The notes under the pieces are model-generated. The model was not told where the DNA came from, did no database searches, and worked only from the letters and a program-made list of their open reading frames with translations. Made by a program: the position numbers and the translations under genes. Positions 26,047 to 34,955 of a stretch of 64,000 nucleotides of DNA are shown here, piece by piece. The first letter of the stretch is position 1. The number at the start of each line of letters is the position of its first letter. Origin of the DNA: Tessaracoccus lapidicaptus (GTDB taxonomy: Bacteria > Actinomycetota > Actinomycetes > Propionibacteriales > Propionibacteriaceae); contig NZ_MBQD01000021.1 in assembly GCF_001693815.1 (NCBI RefSeq), positions 124,001 through 188,000 on the forward strand. Reading direction: 5' to 3'.

Positions 26047-26097
26047 ACGCAGATACTAACGGATGCTCCGCGTCGAGTCCCCGGGGGGGGTGCCGCG

Positions 26098-26703
26098 CTA
26101 CGCCAACTGCAGGGTCGTCAGGCAGGTCGGCCCCTCAGGGTCGGATGAGAAACGCGTCTCGGCTCGCTTGCCGTCCGCGGTGACGACGACCGTGCCCGCG
26201 ACGTCCTTGGGGATCCAGAAGCCGACGAATCCGTTGGCGTAGGTGGTGGCGTCCTCGTCGACCAGGACGTCGCCGTCGTCGGTGGTGATCGTCACGTGCA
26301 CCTGTTCCCCCGCCATCTCCCCGCGGCACGTCCCGAGATTGTGGAAGTAGCACTCGTGCGTGCGCGTCACATACGGCGCCAGCGAGAGGTAGAACTCGTC
26401 GCCCTCGAGCGGCAGGGCCGCCTGCGAGGCTCCGTCGCTGAGGAGCACCTCGTCGTAGCGGACCGAGGCCGCCAGCGGCAGGGGTCGCGCCGCATCGAGC
26501 TGGTCGAGCGCCTCCACGACCTCCCGACCTGAGCGCCCCTCCAGCCCCTGCGCGGCCAGCAGCGTCCCGGCGTCGACGGTGGCGACGCTGCGCGACGACA
26601 CCGCCTGGCTCGTCGCGGGGCCGGCCTCCGGCACCGAACAGGCGGCGAGCGTCAGCGACGCCGAGCACACGGCGGCGAGCAGGGCGGGTCGAAGTCGGGG
26701 CAT
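26098..26703 (-). CDS. CueP-like copper-binding lipoprotein
   Basis: 201 aa with lipobox LAAC (Cys22), so anchored outside the membrane. The C-terminal domain has CueP features: ECYFHNLGTCRGEM, NGFVGFWIPKD and GPTCLTTLQL, with conserved cysteines. CueP binds periplasmic copper in Salmonella; here it should do so at the cell surface. It is divergent from the CopB ATPase (213-base gap), which fits copper handling. Confidence 0.85.
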   Translation of the reverse strand: MPRLRPALLAAVCSASLTLAACSVPEAGPATSQAVSSRSVATVDAGTLLAAQGLEGRSGREVVEALDQLDAARPLPLAASVRYDEVLLSDGASQAALPLEGDEFYLSLAPYVTRTHECYFHNLGTCRGEMAGEQVHVTITTDDGDVLVDEDATTYANGFVGFWIPKDVAGTVVVTADGKRAETRFSSDPEGPTCLTTLQLA

Positions 26704-26881
26704 CGGGGTCCTCCAGGGCGGTCGATTTCACGTGGTGTCCACCCTGCCCCATGACCGGCGTGAATCCAGCGGGTGAACGGTCAAGATCCGGTCAAGATTG
26801 CGCGGGTCACACGTAGCGAAGGGTGGTCAGCATCGACCTCCGCGTGATAGCTGCTGTCGCAGTGCAGCATCCACTGACCTC

Positions 26882-26910
26882 TTGACTAATACCCCCTGGG
26901 GGTATATAAC
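26882..26910 (+). promoter_or_regulatory. copB promoter with CsoR-like operator
   Basis: TTGACT (26882-26887) and TATAAC (26905-26910) are separated by exactly 17 bases. The spacer is filled by the perfect palindrome ATACCCCCTGGGGGTAT (26889-26905), which resembles CsoR/RcnR-type sites. The start codon begins 7 bases after the -10 box, implying a leaderless mRNA. No csoR gene is in the window. Confidence 0.85.
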
Positions 26911-26916
26911 GGACGC

Positions 26917-29022
26917 ATGGAACACACCGGACACCATGACCACTCGACACACGGACAGGCGATGCCACAGGGCCACGCCCACTCCGCCGTCGACGAGAAG
27001 CAGGTCCACTCCCACGGAGAGCACGCCGGCCATTCGACGGCGATGTTCAAGAACCGCTTCTGGGCGTCCCTGGCGCTGACCATCCCGGTGGTGATCTTCT
27101 CCCCCATGGTGGCGCACCTGCTCGGGTACCACCTGCCGGAGTTCCCCGGCTCCACGTGGATCGCGCCGATCCTGGGCACAGTGATCTTCGCCTATGGCGG
27201 GGTCCCGTTCCTCAAGGGCGGGTGGCGCGAGCTGAAGACCCGGCAGCCGGGGATGATGCTGCTGATCTCGCTGGCCATCACCGTCGCGTTCGTGGCCTCC
27301 TGGGTCACCACGCTCGGCGTCGGCGGCTTCGAGCTCGACTTCTGGTGGGAGCTGGCCCTGCTGGTGACCATCATGCTGCTGGGCCACTGGATGGAGATGA
27401 GGGCGCTGGGTGCGGCGTCGTCGGCGCTCGACGCGCTGGCGGAGCTGCTGCCCAGCGAGGCGGAGCGGGTGACCGACGACGGCACGGTCGTCGTCCCGAT
27501 CGCCGAGCTGGCGGTCGACGACGTGGTGCTCGTCCGAGCCGGCGCCCGGGTGCCCGCGGACGGGACGATCGTCGACGGCGCGGCCGAGTTCGACGAGTCG
27601 ATGATCACCGGGGAGTCGCGGCCGGTGGCGCGCGGCGAGGGTGAGCGCGTCGTCGCCGGCACCGTCGCGACGGACAACACAGTGCGGGTCCGCGTCGAGG
27701 CCACCGGCGACGACACCGCCCTGGCCGGCATCCAGCGGATGGTGGCCGACGCTCAGGCGTCATCCTCGCGGGCGCAGGCGCTCGCCGACCGAGCAGCAGC
27801 ACTGCTGTTCTGGTTCGCGCTCGGTGCCGGCATCCTGACGGCCATCGCGTGGACGGTGTTGGGCAGCCCCGACGACGCCGTGGTGCGAACCGTCACCGTC
27901 TTGGTGATCGCCTGCCCCCACGCGCTGGGCCTGGCGATCCCGCTTGTCATCGCAATTTCCACCGAGCGCGCGGCCAAGAACGGCGTGCTGATCAAGGACC
28001 GGATGGCACTGGAGCGGATGCGCACCATCGACGTCGTGCTGTTCGACAAGACCGGCACGCTGACGGAGGGCGCCCACGCGGTGACGGGTGTCGCGGCGGC
28101 CGGGGTGTCCGAGGCGGAACTGCTGTCGCTCGCGGCGGCGGCCGAGGCGGACAGCGAGCACCCCGTCGCGCGGGCCATCGTCGCGGCGGCCGCCGCGCAT
28201 CCCAAGGCCTCGGGCATGCGGCGGCGCGCCACGGACTTCTCGGCCTCCACCGGCCGCGGGGTGCGGGCCACCGTCGACGGCGCGGCGATCCAGGTGGGCG
28301 GGCCCACCCTGCTGCGTGAGCTGGGGCTGGAGACGCCGTCGGCCCTCACCGAGAAGACCGGCTCCTGGTCCGGGCGAGGAGCCGGCGTGCTTCACGTCAT
28401 CCGCGACGGCGAGGTGATCGGCGCGGTCGCCGTCGAGGACACGGTGCGCGCGGAGTCGAGGGCGGCGGTCAGGGCGCTGCAGGATCGCGGCGTGCGGGTG
28501 GCGATGGTCACCGGCGACGCGCGGCAGGTGGCCGACGCCGTCGGCGCCGAGCTGGGCATCGACGAGGTGTTCGCCGAGGTGCTGCCGCAGGACAAGGACA
28601 CGAAGGTCACCGAACTGCAGTCGCGGGGTCTGACCGTGGCGATGGTGGGCGACGGCGTCAACGACGCCCCCGCGCTGGCCCGAGCCGAGGTGGGGATCGC
28701 GATCGGGGCAGGGACGGACGTCGCGATGGAGTCGGCCGGCGTGGTGCTGGCGGGCAACGACCCGCGTGCCGTGCTGTCGATGATCGACCTGTCGCGGGCC
28801 AGCTACCGCAAGATGATCCAGAACCTGGTCTGGGCGGCGGGGTACAACATCGTCGCGGTGCCGTTGGCTGCCGGCGTGCTGGCGCCCGTCGGCGTGGTGC
28901 TGTCCCCCGCCGTGGGTGCGGTGCTCATGTCGCTGTCGACGATCATCGTCGCGCTGAACGCACAGCTCCTGCGCCGCCTGGACCTCGACCCAGCGCGGTT
29001 ATCCGCAGGCGGGGCAGCCTGA
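26917..29022 (+). CDS. copB: Copper-translocating P-type ATPase, CopB type
   Basis: 701 aa P1B-ATPase. The N-terminus is His-rich (HTGHHDHSTHGQ; HSHGEHAGHS) in place of a CxxC domain. The membrane metal site is CPH (residues 333-335, VIACPHALGLAIP), which marks the CopB subgroup. The phosphorylation site is Asp377 in DKTGTLTEG; the ATP hinge is MVGDGVNDAPALA. It should export copper (Cu+ or Cu2+ not settled). Under the palindromic promoter 26882-26910, with cueP divergent. Confidence 0.93.
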   Translation: MEHTGHHDHSTHGQAMPQGHAHSAVDEKQVHSHGEHAGHSTAMFKNRFWASLALTIPVVIFSPMVAHLLGYHLPEFPGSTWIAPILGTVIFAYGGVPFLKGGWRELKTRQPGMMLLISLAITVAFVASWVTTLGVGGFELDFWWELALLVTIMLLGHWMEMRALGAASSALDALAELLPSEAERVTDDGTVVVPIAELAVDDVVLVRAGARVPADGTIVDGAAEFDESMITGESRPVARGEGERVVAGTVATDNTVRVRVEATGDDTALAGIQRMVADAQASSSRAQALADRAAALLFWFALGAGILTAIAWTVLGSPDDAVVRTVTVLVIACPHALGLAIPLVIAISTERAAKNGVLIKDRMALERMRTIDVVLFDKTGTLTEGAHAVTGVAAAGVSEAELLSLAAAAEADSEHPVARAIVAAAAAHPKASGMRRRATDFSASTGRGVRATVDGAAIQVGGPTLLRELGLETPSALTEKTGSWSGRGAGVLHVIRDGEVIGAVAVEDTVRAESRAAVRALQDRGVRVAMVTGDARQVADAVGAELGIDEVFAEVLPQDKDTKVTELQSRGLTVAMVGDGVNDAPALARAEVGIAIGAGTDVAMESAGVVLAGNDPRAVLSMIDLSRASYRKMIQNLVWAAGYNIVAVPLAAGVLAPVGVVLSPAVGAVLMSLSTIIVALNAQLLRRLDLDPARLSAGGAA

Positions 29023-29025
29023 CCG

Positions 29026-29075
29026 CTCGTCCGGCGGATCTGATGGCGACTACGCCACCACTTCCGCCGGACGAG
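29026..29075 (+). terminator. Terminator of copB
   Basis: A 13-bp stem (CTCGTCCGGCGGA / TCCGCCGGACGAG) encloses a second small stem (TGGCG/CGCCA). It starts 4 bases after the stop codon. Confidence 0.8.
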
Positions 29076-29153
29076 ACAGCGGTATGCGCGACGCGGTCCG
29101 CACCTGCCGGCAACGTGCTTGACTGGAGGACTCACCCCTGAAGGAGGAAGCAC

Positions 29154-29624
29154 ATGTCCAACGCCGACCACGTCCGCTCATCCACCGACGACGACGTCCA
29201 GCGGCGCCTCGACGAGGAGCGGCTCCAGCGGGTCACGGATCTCGTCAACGCGCCGTCGGACGTCATCACCCGCCACATCGAGGACCTCGACAAGGCCTGG
29301 GATGTGGAGCGGGTTCTGGAGGCCAACGCCTCGAGCCTCATTCTGCTCAGCCTCGGGCTGTCGCGGGTTCACTCGGCCAAGTGGCTGTGGCTGGCCACCG
29401 CTGTGCCCGCGTTCCTGCTGCAGCACGCCATCCAGGGGTGGTGCCCGCCGATGGAGGTGATCCGGCGGCTCGGGGTGCGGACGCGCAAGGAGATCGAGGT
29501 GGAGCGGACCGCCTTGAAGGCACTGCGCGGCGACTTCCGCGACCTCACGTTCGACGGCGACGACCCCGCGGCCGCCGCCCGGGCCGCCCTCGAGGCGGCG
29601 GAGCGGGAACAGAAGGGACGCTGA
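29154..29624 (+). CDS. DUF2892-like small membrane protein
   Basis: 156 aa. A charged N-terminal 55 residues, then two hydrophobic segments (LEANASSLILLSLGL; WLWLATAVPAFLLQHAIQG) ending in WCPP, as in YgaP-type DUF2892 domains, then a charged helical tail. AAGGAGGAA precedes the ATG. The function is unknown. It follows copB but has its own spacing and a terminator before it. Confidence 0.7.
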   Translation: MSNADHVRSSTDDDVQRRLDEERLQRVTDLVNAPSDVITRHIEDLDKAWDVERVLEANASSLILLSLGLSRVHSAKWLWLATAVPAFLLQHAIQGWCPPMEVIRRLGVRTRKEIEVERTALKALRGDFRDLTFDGDDPAAAARAALEAAEREQKGR

Positions 29625-29643
29625 GCAGGACCGGCGGTCTTAG

Positions 29644-29683
29644 TTGGTAGATCTGGGTGGGAGTACCCGCCCAGATCTACCAA
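29644..29683. terminator. Bidirectional terminator
   Basis: An 18-bp stem (TTGGTAGATCTGGGTGGG and its complement with one G-U pair) around AGTA. It lies between the convergent DUF2892-like and lacI genes. Confidence 0.85.
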
Positions 29684-29695
29684 ACAGAGGCGACC

Positions 29696-30721
29696 TCACT
29701 CGGGCAGGGGCGCAGACTCGCGGACCACGAGCGACGGCTGGAACACCGTGCTGGAGTGGTGGTGCATCCTCGACTCGGCCACGCCTTCCGACTCTCTGAT
29801 GAGGTGGTCGACGGCCGCCCTGCCGAGATCGGACATCGGCTGGCGGACCGTCGTCAGTGGCACCGAGGCGCTCCGCGCCACCGACGTGTCGCCGTAGCCG
29901 ACCACGGCCACGTCCTGCGGGACCCGCAGGCCGGCGCGAGTCAGCTCGTTGACCACCCCGACCGCGAGCTGGTCGTTGACGCAGAAGACCCCGTCCGGAC
30001 GGGGATCCATGGCGAGCAGGGCCCGCGCCGCCTCCCCGCCGCCCAGGAAGTCCGAGGAGTCGGCATGGACCACCGCCGGTTCGACCGACACTTCGTCGGC
30101 CACAGCGTCGCGAAAGCCCTGCAGCCGCCGCTCCGCCTGCGGCACCCCGACCGGACCGGCGACGAACGCCAGCCGCCGACGCCCTAGCGCCACCAGATGA
30201 CGGGCCGCCATGCGCCCACCTTGCACGTCGTCGATCGACACAGAACAGCCATCATGCTCCGAGGCGGGCCGGTCGATGAGCACCAGATGCATGTCGAGGG
30301 CGCGCAGCCTGCGGAGATGGCGCTCGTCGGCCATCCGCGGGGCGATCAGCGCACCGATGGACCGGTGCCGCGCAAGGGTCTCGAGCTGTCTCACCTCGCG
30401 GTCAAGGTCGTCGCCCGTGTCGAACAGGAGCATGGCGTGACCGTGCTCCTCGGCCCGCCGGGCCACCCCCTTCGCGATCTCGGCGTAGAACGAACTCGCA
30501 ATGTCAGGGACGACCAACCCGAGCAGTCGGCTGCTGCCGCTGCGGAGCCGGGCGGCGCCCTCGTTCGGCACGAACCCCAATTGGCGGATAGCCGCCTGGA
30601 CCCGTCGTCGGGTCGCGTCCGCCACGCTCTCAGGGCGATTGATCGTGTTCGAGACAGTCCCGGACGACACTCCGGCCGCCTTGGCCACGTCACTGAGCGT
30701 GACCTTGCCCGGCTTCGCCAC
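29696..30721 (-). CDS. LacI-family regulator of the isomerase gene
   Basis: 341 aa. The helix-turn-helix VTLSDVAKAAGVSSGTVSNT begins at about residue 7 and is followed by the hinge LRSGSSRLLGLVVPD and a sugar-binding-protein-like domain. GTG at 30721 follows AGGAGAGG, so the longer frame to 30883 is rejected. Two operator-like palindromes lie between it and the divergent isomerase gene, so it probably represses both. The inducer is presumably the sugar used by the isomerase. Confidence 0.88.
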   Translation of the reverse strand: MAKPGKVTLSDVAKAAGVSSGTVSNTINRPESVADATRRRVQAAIRQLGFVPNEGAARLRSGSSRLLGLVVPDIASSFYAEIAKGVARRAEEHGHAMLLFDTGDDLDREVRQLETLARHRSIGALIAPRMADERHLRRLRALDMHLVLIDRPASEHDGCSVSIDDVQGGRMAARHLVALGRRRLAFVAGPVGVPQAERRLQGFRDAVADEVSVEPAVVHADSSDFLGGGEAARALLAMDPRPDGVFCVNDQLAVGVVNELTRAGLRVPQDVAVVGYGDTSVARSASVPLTTVRQPMSDLGRAAVDHLIRESEGVAESRMHHHSSTVFQPSLVVRESAPLPE

Positions 30722-30803
30722 GCCTCGCCCCTCTCCTGCTCGCGGCACGAACTGTACCCTCCTGAAGCCGACCCGCCAGCAGCCGGAGTAAGGCCAGCAT
30801 ATC

Positions 30804-30815
30804 TGAACCGCTTCA
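30804..30815. promoter_or_regulatory. LacI-type operator 1
   Basis: TGAACCGCTTCA, a near-palindrome with the central CG typical of LacI-family sites, 83 bases before the lacI start. Confidence 0.65.
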
Positions 30816-30913
30816 ATCTCGATCCGTTGATCAGAGACCGCACCCACGCGCCGGATCCGCCGTACTTCCTGGTAGAGGCGCATTGACCAGGCCGACCGTG
30901 CCAGCTACGGTTA

Positions 30914-30927
30914 TTGAACCGGTTCAA
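30914..30927. promoter_or_regulatory. LacI-type operator 2
   Basis: TTGAACCGGTTCAA, a perfect 14-bp palindrome with central CG, 35 bases before the isomerase start. Same half-site as operator 1. Confidence 0.8.
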
Positions 30928-30961
30928 GTTACAGCGACGCAGGAGTCGCGGAAGGCAGAAC

Positions 30962-32419
30962 ATGTCGATCATCGAACGTAGGAAACCGCTGACGGCCCGG
31001 GTGGGCATCGTCTCGGTCGGGCATCACGTGTACTGGGGGCAGTTCGAGGGGCTGCTGGAGGACATGCACCGCAAGGCGGCTGTGCTGGAGGGCAAGGTGG
31101 CCTGCCACGGCGTGGAGGTGGTGAACTTCGGGCTACTGGACGAGGCGCAAGGCACCTACGCGACGCTCCCGCGAATCCGTGCGGCCGATCTCGACCTGCT
31201 CCTGGTCGACATGGTGACCTACGCGACCTCGTCGACGTTCGGCGCCCTCATCCGCGCGCTGGACATCCCCGTCGTCCTCGTCGCGCTCCAGCCCCGAGCC
31301 GCCCTCGACTACGCCAACGCCACGACCTACATGCAGCTGAGCAACGACGACTTCTGCTCCGTCCCCGAGTTCGCCGCCGTGGCCGTCCGCATGGGCAAGC
31401 GGCCCCCGGAAGTGATCATCGGAACGCTTCACGACGATCCGGTCGCAGACGCGGAGATCGCCGAGTGGTGCCAGATCGCGAAGGTGTACCGCAGCCTGCG
31501 CACGGCCAGAATCGGCCTGATGGGGCACGTGCTGGAGGCGATGCTCGACATGCACACCGACCCGACCGCGCTTACGTCCGCGTTCGGCAGCCACGTCGTC
31601 CTCTGCGAGCCCGAGGACATCCTCCGGCACTGGAGCGATCCCGATCCGGCGCTTGTCAGCGCCAAGAAGGAGGAGATCCTGGAGTTCTTCGACACTCCCG
31701 ATCCGGTCTCGGACCCCATCACCATGCGGCTCACCGACGGCGACCTCCACACGGCCGCCCGGGCCGCGGTCGCACTGGACGGCTTCGTCGAGGAGAAGAA
31801 CCTGGACGGCCTCGCCTACTACTACGAGGGCCTCCCGGGGTCCGAGACCCGCACCCTGATGACGAACCTCATCGTCGGCAACTCCCTGCTGCAGGCTGCG
31901 GGCTTCCCCATGTGCGGCGAGTTCGACATCAAGACGTGCATCGCGATGATGGTGATGGACCGCCTCGAGATCGGCGGCAGCTTCGCCGAGTTCCACCCGA
32001 TCGACTTCGAACGCGACGCCGTCCTCGTCGGGCACGACGGCCCCCACCACATCAACATCGCCGAGGGGCGCCCGGCGATCCGGAGCCTGCGCAAGTATCA
32101 CGGCAAGCCGGGCGCGGGCGCGAGCGTGGAGTTCAACATCAAGGAGGGCCCCATCACGATGCTGGGCAACACGATCACCTCCGACGGGAAGTTCAAGTTC
32201 GTCGTCGCCGAGGGTGAATCGCTGCGTCTTCCCGTTCCCCCCACGGGAAACACCAACACGCTGGGCCGCTTCCGCCCGGACGTGCGGACGTTCCTCAAGC
32301 GCTGGGTGGCCGCGGCCCCCACGCATCACTACGCCCTCGGCGTCGGGCACCACGCGGAGACCATCTCGAAGGTCGCCGACGTGCTCGGCATCGAGTCGGT
32401 CGTCGTCGCGCAGGACTGA
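30962..32419 (+). CDS. L-fucose/L-arabinose isomerase-family protein
   Basis: 485 aa. The fold and motifs (LLLVDMVTYATSSTFG; GHDGPHHINIAEG; VEFNIKEGPITMLGNT) match the AraA/FucI-like isomerase family, which interconverts aldoses and ketoses with a metal ion. Which sugar is used cannot be told; no kinase or epimerase of a pentose pathway lies next to it. The ATG at 30962 fits the family start; the earlier in-frame ATG at 30914 lies inside the operator. Confidence 0.85.
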   Translation: MSIIERRKPLTARVGIVSVGHHVYWGQFEGLLEDMHRKAAVLEGKVACHGVEVVNFGLLDEAQGTYATLPRIRAADLDLLLVDMVTYATSSTFGALIRALDIPVVLVALQPRAALDYANATTYMQLSNDDFCSVPEFAAVAVRMGKRPPEVIIGTLHDDPVADAEIAEWCQIAKVYRSLRTARIGLMGHVLEAMLDMHTDPTALTSAFGSHVVLCEPEDILRHWSDPDPALVSAKKEEILEFFDTPDPVSDPITMRLTDGDLHTAARAAVALDGFVEEKNLDGLAYYYEGLPGSETRTLMTNLIVGNSLLQAAGFPMCGEFDIKTCIAMMVMDRLEIGGSFAEFHPIDFERDAVLVGHDGPHHINIAEGRPAIRSLRKYHGKPGAGASVEFNIKEGPITMLGNTITSDGKFKFVVAEGESLRLPVPPTGNTNTLGRFRPDVRTFLKRWVAAAPTHHYALGVGHHAETISKVADVLGIESVVVAQD

Positions 32420-32426
32420 GAGATGA

Positions 32427-32459
32427 AGGCCGGGTGGACGCTCAGCGTTCGCCCGGCCT
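32427..32459. terminator. Hairpin between convergent genes
   Basis: AGGCCGGG pairs with CCCGGCCT around an inner GACGCT/AGCGTT stem. It lies between the isomerase end (32419) and the GH-like gene end (32511). Confidence 0.7.
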
Positions 32460-32510
32460 CAGTGCCGTCTCCGCCAGCGGGATGCCTGTGCTCGGCAGAG
32501 ACTGCGCCCC

Positions 32511-34955
32511 TCAGCGCCTCTCCTCCCACATGACGATGATCTCGCCGGTCAGGCCATCGACGATCACGTCCTGTCCGTCTCTCCTCCAAGTGACGGCCCC
32601 GCCCGGCTCGGGCGCCGCGTTGAGGTCGACGACGTGCCCGGCGACGGTGGCCTCCACGGCCCCCGTGCGACGCGGCAGCAAGACCGTCACGCGGGCGTTA
32701 CTCAGCCCGCTCACGGAGATCCCCCGCGTCATGAACGCCGGGAATGGCGCCACGTCGCGGCACTTCACCACGCCGGCGGCGGCCTGGTCGACGAGGACCC
32801 GGCACTCCACATGGAAGGACTTGGGCAGCTGGTGGACGCTCACGCCCTCCTCCATCCACGCCTCGCGCTGCTGCAGGAGGGGGGCGCCGCCGGGGAGGCG
32901 GAGGCGCACGGACGTGGTGGTGTCGGGCAGGTAGCCGCTGAACCAGTACGCGTTGTCGTGGCGGTGGATGGCCTGGACGACGCGGCCGGAGGCGGGGCCA
33001 CGAAGGTCGTGCGAGACATGGATGCCCGCACGGCGCAGGAGACGCAGCATGACCTCGCCCGGATGCGCGTAGCGCTCCGGGTCGGGCGCCTGATGGTGAC
33101 GTACCCCGCGGTCGTCCGGATCCGAGTAGGTGACCGGCGACGAGCCACGGACCCACATCACGCGGCCCTGCCCCAGCGGTCGATCGCTCGCGTAGACACG
33201 CTCACCATCCTCGGAGCGCGCGCTGGCGACGACGGTGGCGCCACCGGGCGCCGCCACCTCGGTCACAGGGCCGGCGGAGAGTCGCGCGGCGTGGGCAACC
33301 GGCAACCCTGAACCCGCCTCGTCGACGCCCGTCAGCGACAGGGTCCCGGCGACGCCGCCGTCGGCGACCTCCAGCCCGAGGAACTCGCGGCCGTCGGCCC
33401 CGACTGCCGACACGGCGCCGTAGGCCAGCACCGTTCCGCCTGCGGCGGCGTGACGGCGCAGGTGCTCGACAACCGCGGCCGTCAGGGCCCCGGCCGGAAC
33501 GACGAGCACACGGCCGTCGACGGCGCCGTTCGCGACGGCCACGGCGAGGTTGTCCGTGCTCACCACGGTGTTGAGGGGCAGGCCGGCGTTGACCGCCGAC
33601 GTCAGGTACCAGTCCTCGAAGTGCGGTCGGTTGATCGACGTGGGATCGGCCGCCATCGCATGGTGGTACTCGCGGAACGGATACACCCACACCAGCGGGC
33701 CCGCCTCGTCCGGGCGCGCCTCAAGCGCCGTGACGACGTGACCCGACACCTCCCGGCCGCAGCGGTCATCCAGGACGCCGTGGCACGTGTCGATCGACAG
33801 CACGTTGACCTCGTCGGGGGGCTGGGTGCGCCCGTGGGCGTCGAGGCGGGCGATGCTCAGGGGAAGGTAGATGTCGAACGGCTCCCGGTGGTAGAAGTCC
33901 CACCACGGCTGCTGCCAGAACCAGGGGTCGTTGGCGTAGAAGCGGAACCGGTAGCCCTCCGCATCCGCCGGCAGCATCGCGATCCGCGACATGAAGCCGG
34001 TGATTTCGATACCGAAGTCCTCGTTCAGCGGCCCCCAGGGCGAGTTGGGGGGCGGGGAGGAGATGTACCCCCGCTCGTACACCTCAAGGGCCGGCACCGA
34101 GTCCGCCCCGATGTCGATGCCCGCGGTGTGGTTCGTCCCTCTGACCTGGACGGGGAAGGTCAGGTGGCGAGACAGGTCGGCCCAGAAGCCGAGGGCCCGC
34201 TCGCGGAGTTCCGGCGTCCGCTCGGCGGCGAACCTCTCCCCGTCGAAGGACTCCCCCAGTTCCGACCAGGCATAGGAGCTGAACCCGAACCCGTTCGACA
34301 GCCACAGATAGTCGAATCCCAGCGCGGCCAGGTAGTCCTGGGCCTGGCGCCCCAGGAACTCACCGAAGGTCGTGCCCTCGGGGATCCCGGTGGGAAATGC
34401 GGCGTACGCGTGGTCGTCGGCGGACAGCACCGAGAAGTGCCGCACCATGGCGATGATGGGCCCGATGCCGACGTCCTCGCCCCGAGCCACGATCTCGGGA
34501 TGCCGGTGGTACTTGAACTCCGACGGCGCGAACTCCGGCCCCGGATCGAACGTTGCCCCGACCTGGGTGGGGATGCCACGTCGACGACCCTCGGCCTTGA
34601 TCTCGGCGACGAGCCGGGCGAGATCCCGATAGGTGACAGTCGGCGTGTGCTCGGCGAATGGCACGGCCCGCCGACGGGGCGGCTTCCATTCCCCGTAGGG
34701 GGCGGTCTCGGTGTTGTTGAACCCGATGAACCGGGCCCACTCGAATTCCTGGTCGAGGTCCCCGGCCCAGTCGAGGATCTCGCTGCCGTCGGAGGCCCAC
34801 AGCAGCACGGAGCATTCCTCGGCTGCGTCGAGCAGGACCGACCAGTCGTCGAAGATGCGTGCGACGGTGGACGACAGCGTCTTGGCGCCGAAGTCGGCGA
34901 ACGGCTTCAGCGACACCTCCAGGTTGGCGCGGCGCAGCGCCGTCGGTCGGCTCAT
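32511..34955 (-). CDS. Uncharacterised GH42-like protein of the mannoside locus
   Basis: 814 aa, no signal peptide. I do not recognise a named family. Residues 1 to about 440 have TIM-barrel-like features with many aromatic residues (FDYLWLSNGFGFSSYAW; FYANDPWFWQQPWWDFYH). Around residues 490-530, GRVLVVPAGALTAAVVEHLR and GGTVLAYG resemble the glutamine-amidotransferase-like domain of GH42 enzymes. A beta-rich C-terminal part follows. It overlaps the beta-mannosidase by 4 bases (ATGA) and shares its LacI-controlled promoter. A role as cytoplasmic glycosidase or phosphorylase is likely but unproven. Confidence 0.7.
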   Translation of the reverse strand: MSRPTALRRANLEVSLKPFADFGAKTLSSTVARIFDDWSVLLDAAEECSVLLWASDGSEILDWAGDLDQEFEWARFIGFNNTETAPYGEWKPPRRRAVPFAEHTPTVTYRDLARLVAEIKAEGRRRGIPTQVGATFDPGPEFAPSEFKYHRHPEIVARGEDVGIGPIIAMVRHFSVLSADDHAYAAFPTGIPEGTTFGEFLGRQAQDYLAALGFDYLWLSNGFGFSSYAWSELGESFDGERFAAERTPELRERALGFWADLSRHLTFPVQVRGTNHTAGIDIGADSVPALEVYERGYISSPPPNSPWGPLNEDFGIEITGFMSRIAMLPADAEGYRFRFYANDPWFWQQPWWDFYHREPFDIYLPLSIARLDAHGRTQPPDEVNVLSIDTCHGVLDDRCGREVSGHVVTALEARPDEAGPLVWVYPFREYHHAMAADPTSINRPHFEDWYLTSAVNAGLPLNTVVSTDNLAVAVANGAVDGRVLVVPAGALTAAVVEHLRRHAAAGGTVLAYGAVSAVGADGREFLGLEVADGGVAGTLSLTGVDEAGSGLPVAHAARLSAGPVTEVAAPGGATVVASARSEDGERVYASDRPLGQGRVMWVRGSSPVTYSDPDDRGVRHHQAPDPERYAHPGEVMLRLLRRAGIHVSHDLRGPASGRVVQAIHRHDNAYWFSGYLPDTTTSVRLRLPGGAPLLQQREAWMEEGVSVHQLPKSFHVECRVLVDQAAAGVVKCRDVAPFPAFMTRGISVSGLSNARVTVLLPRRTGAVEATVAGHVVDLNAAPEPGGAVTWRRDGQDVIVDGLTGEIIVMWEERR

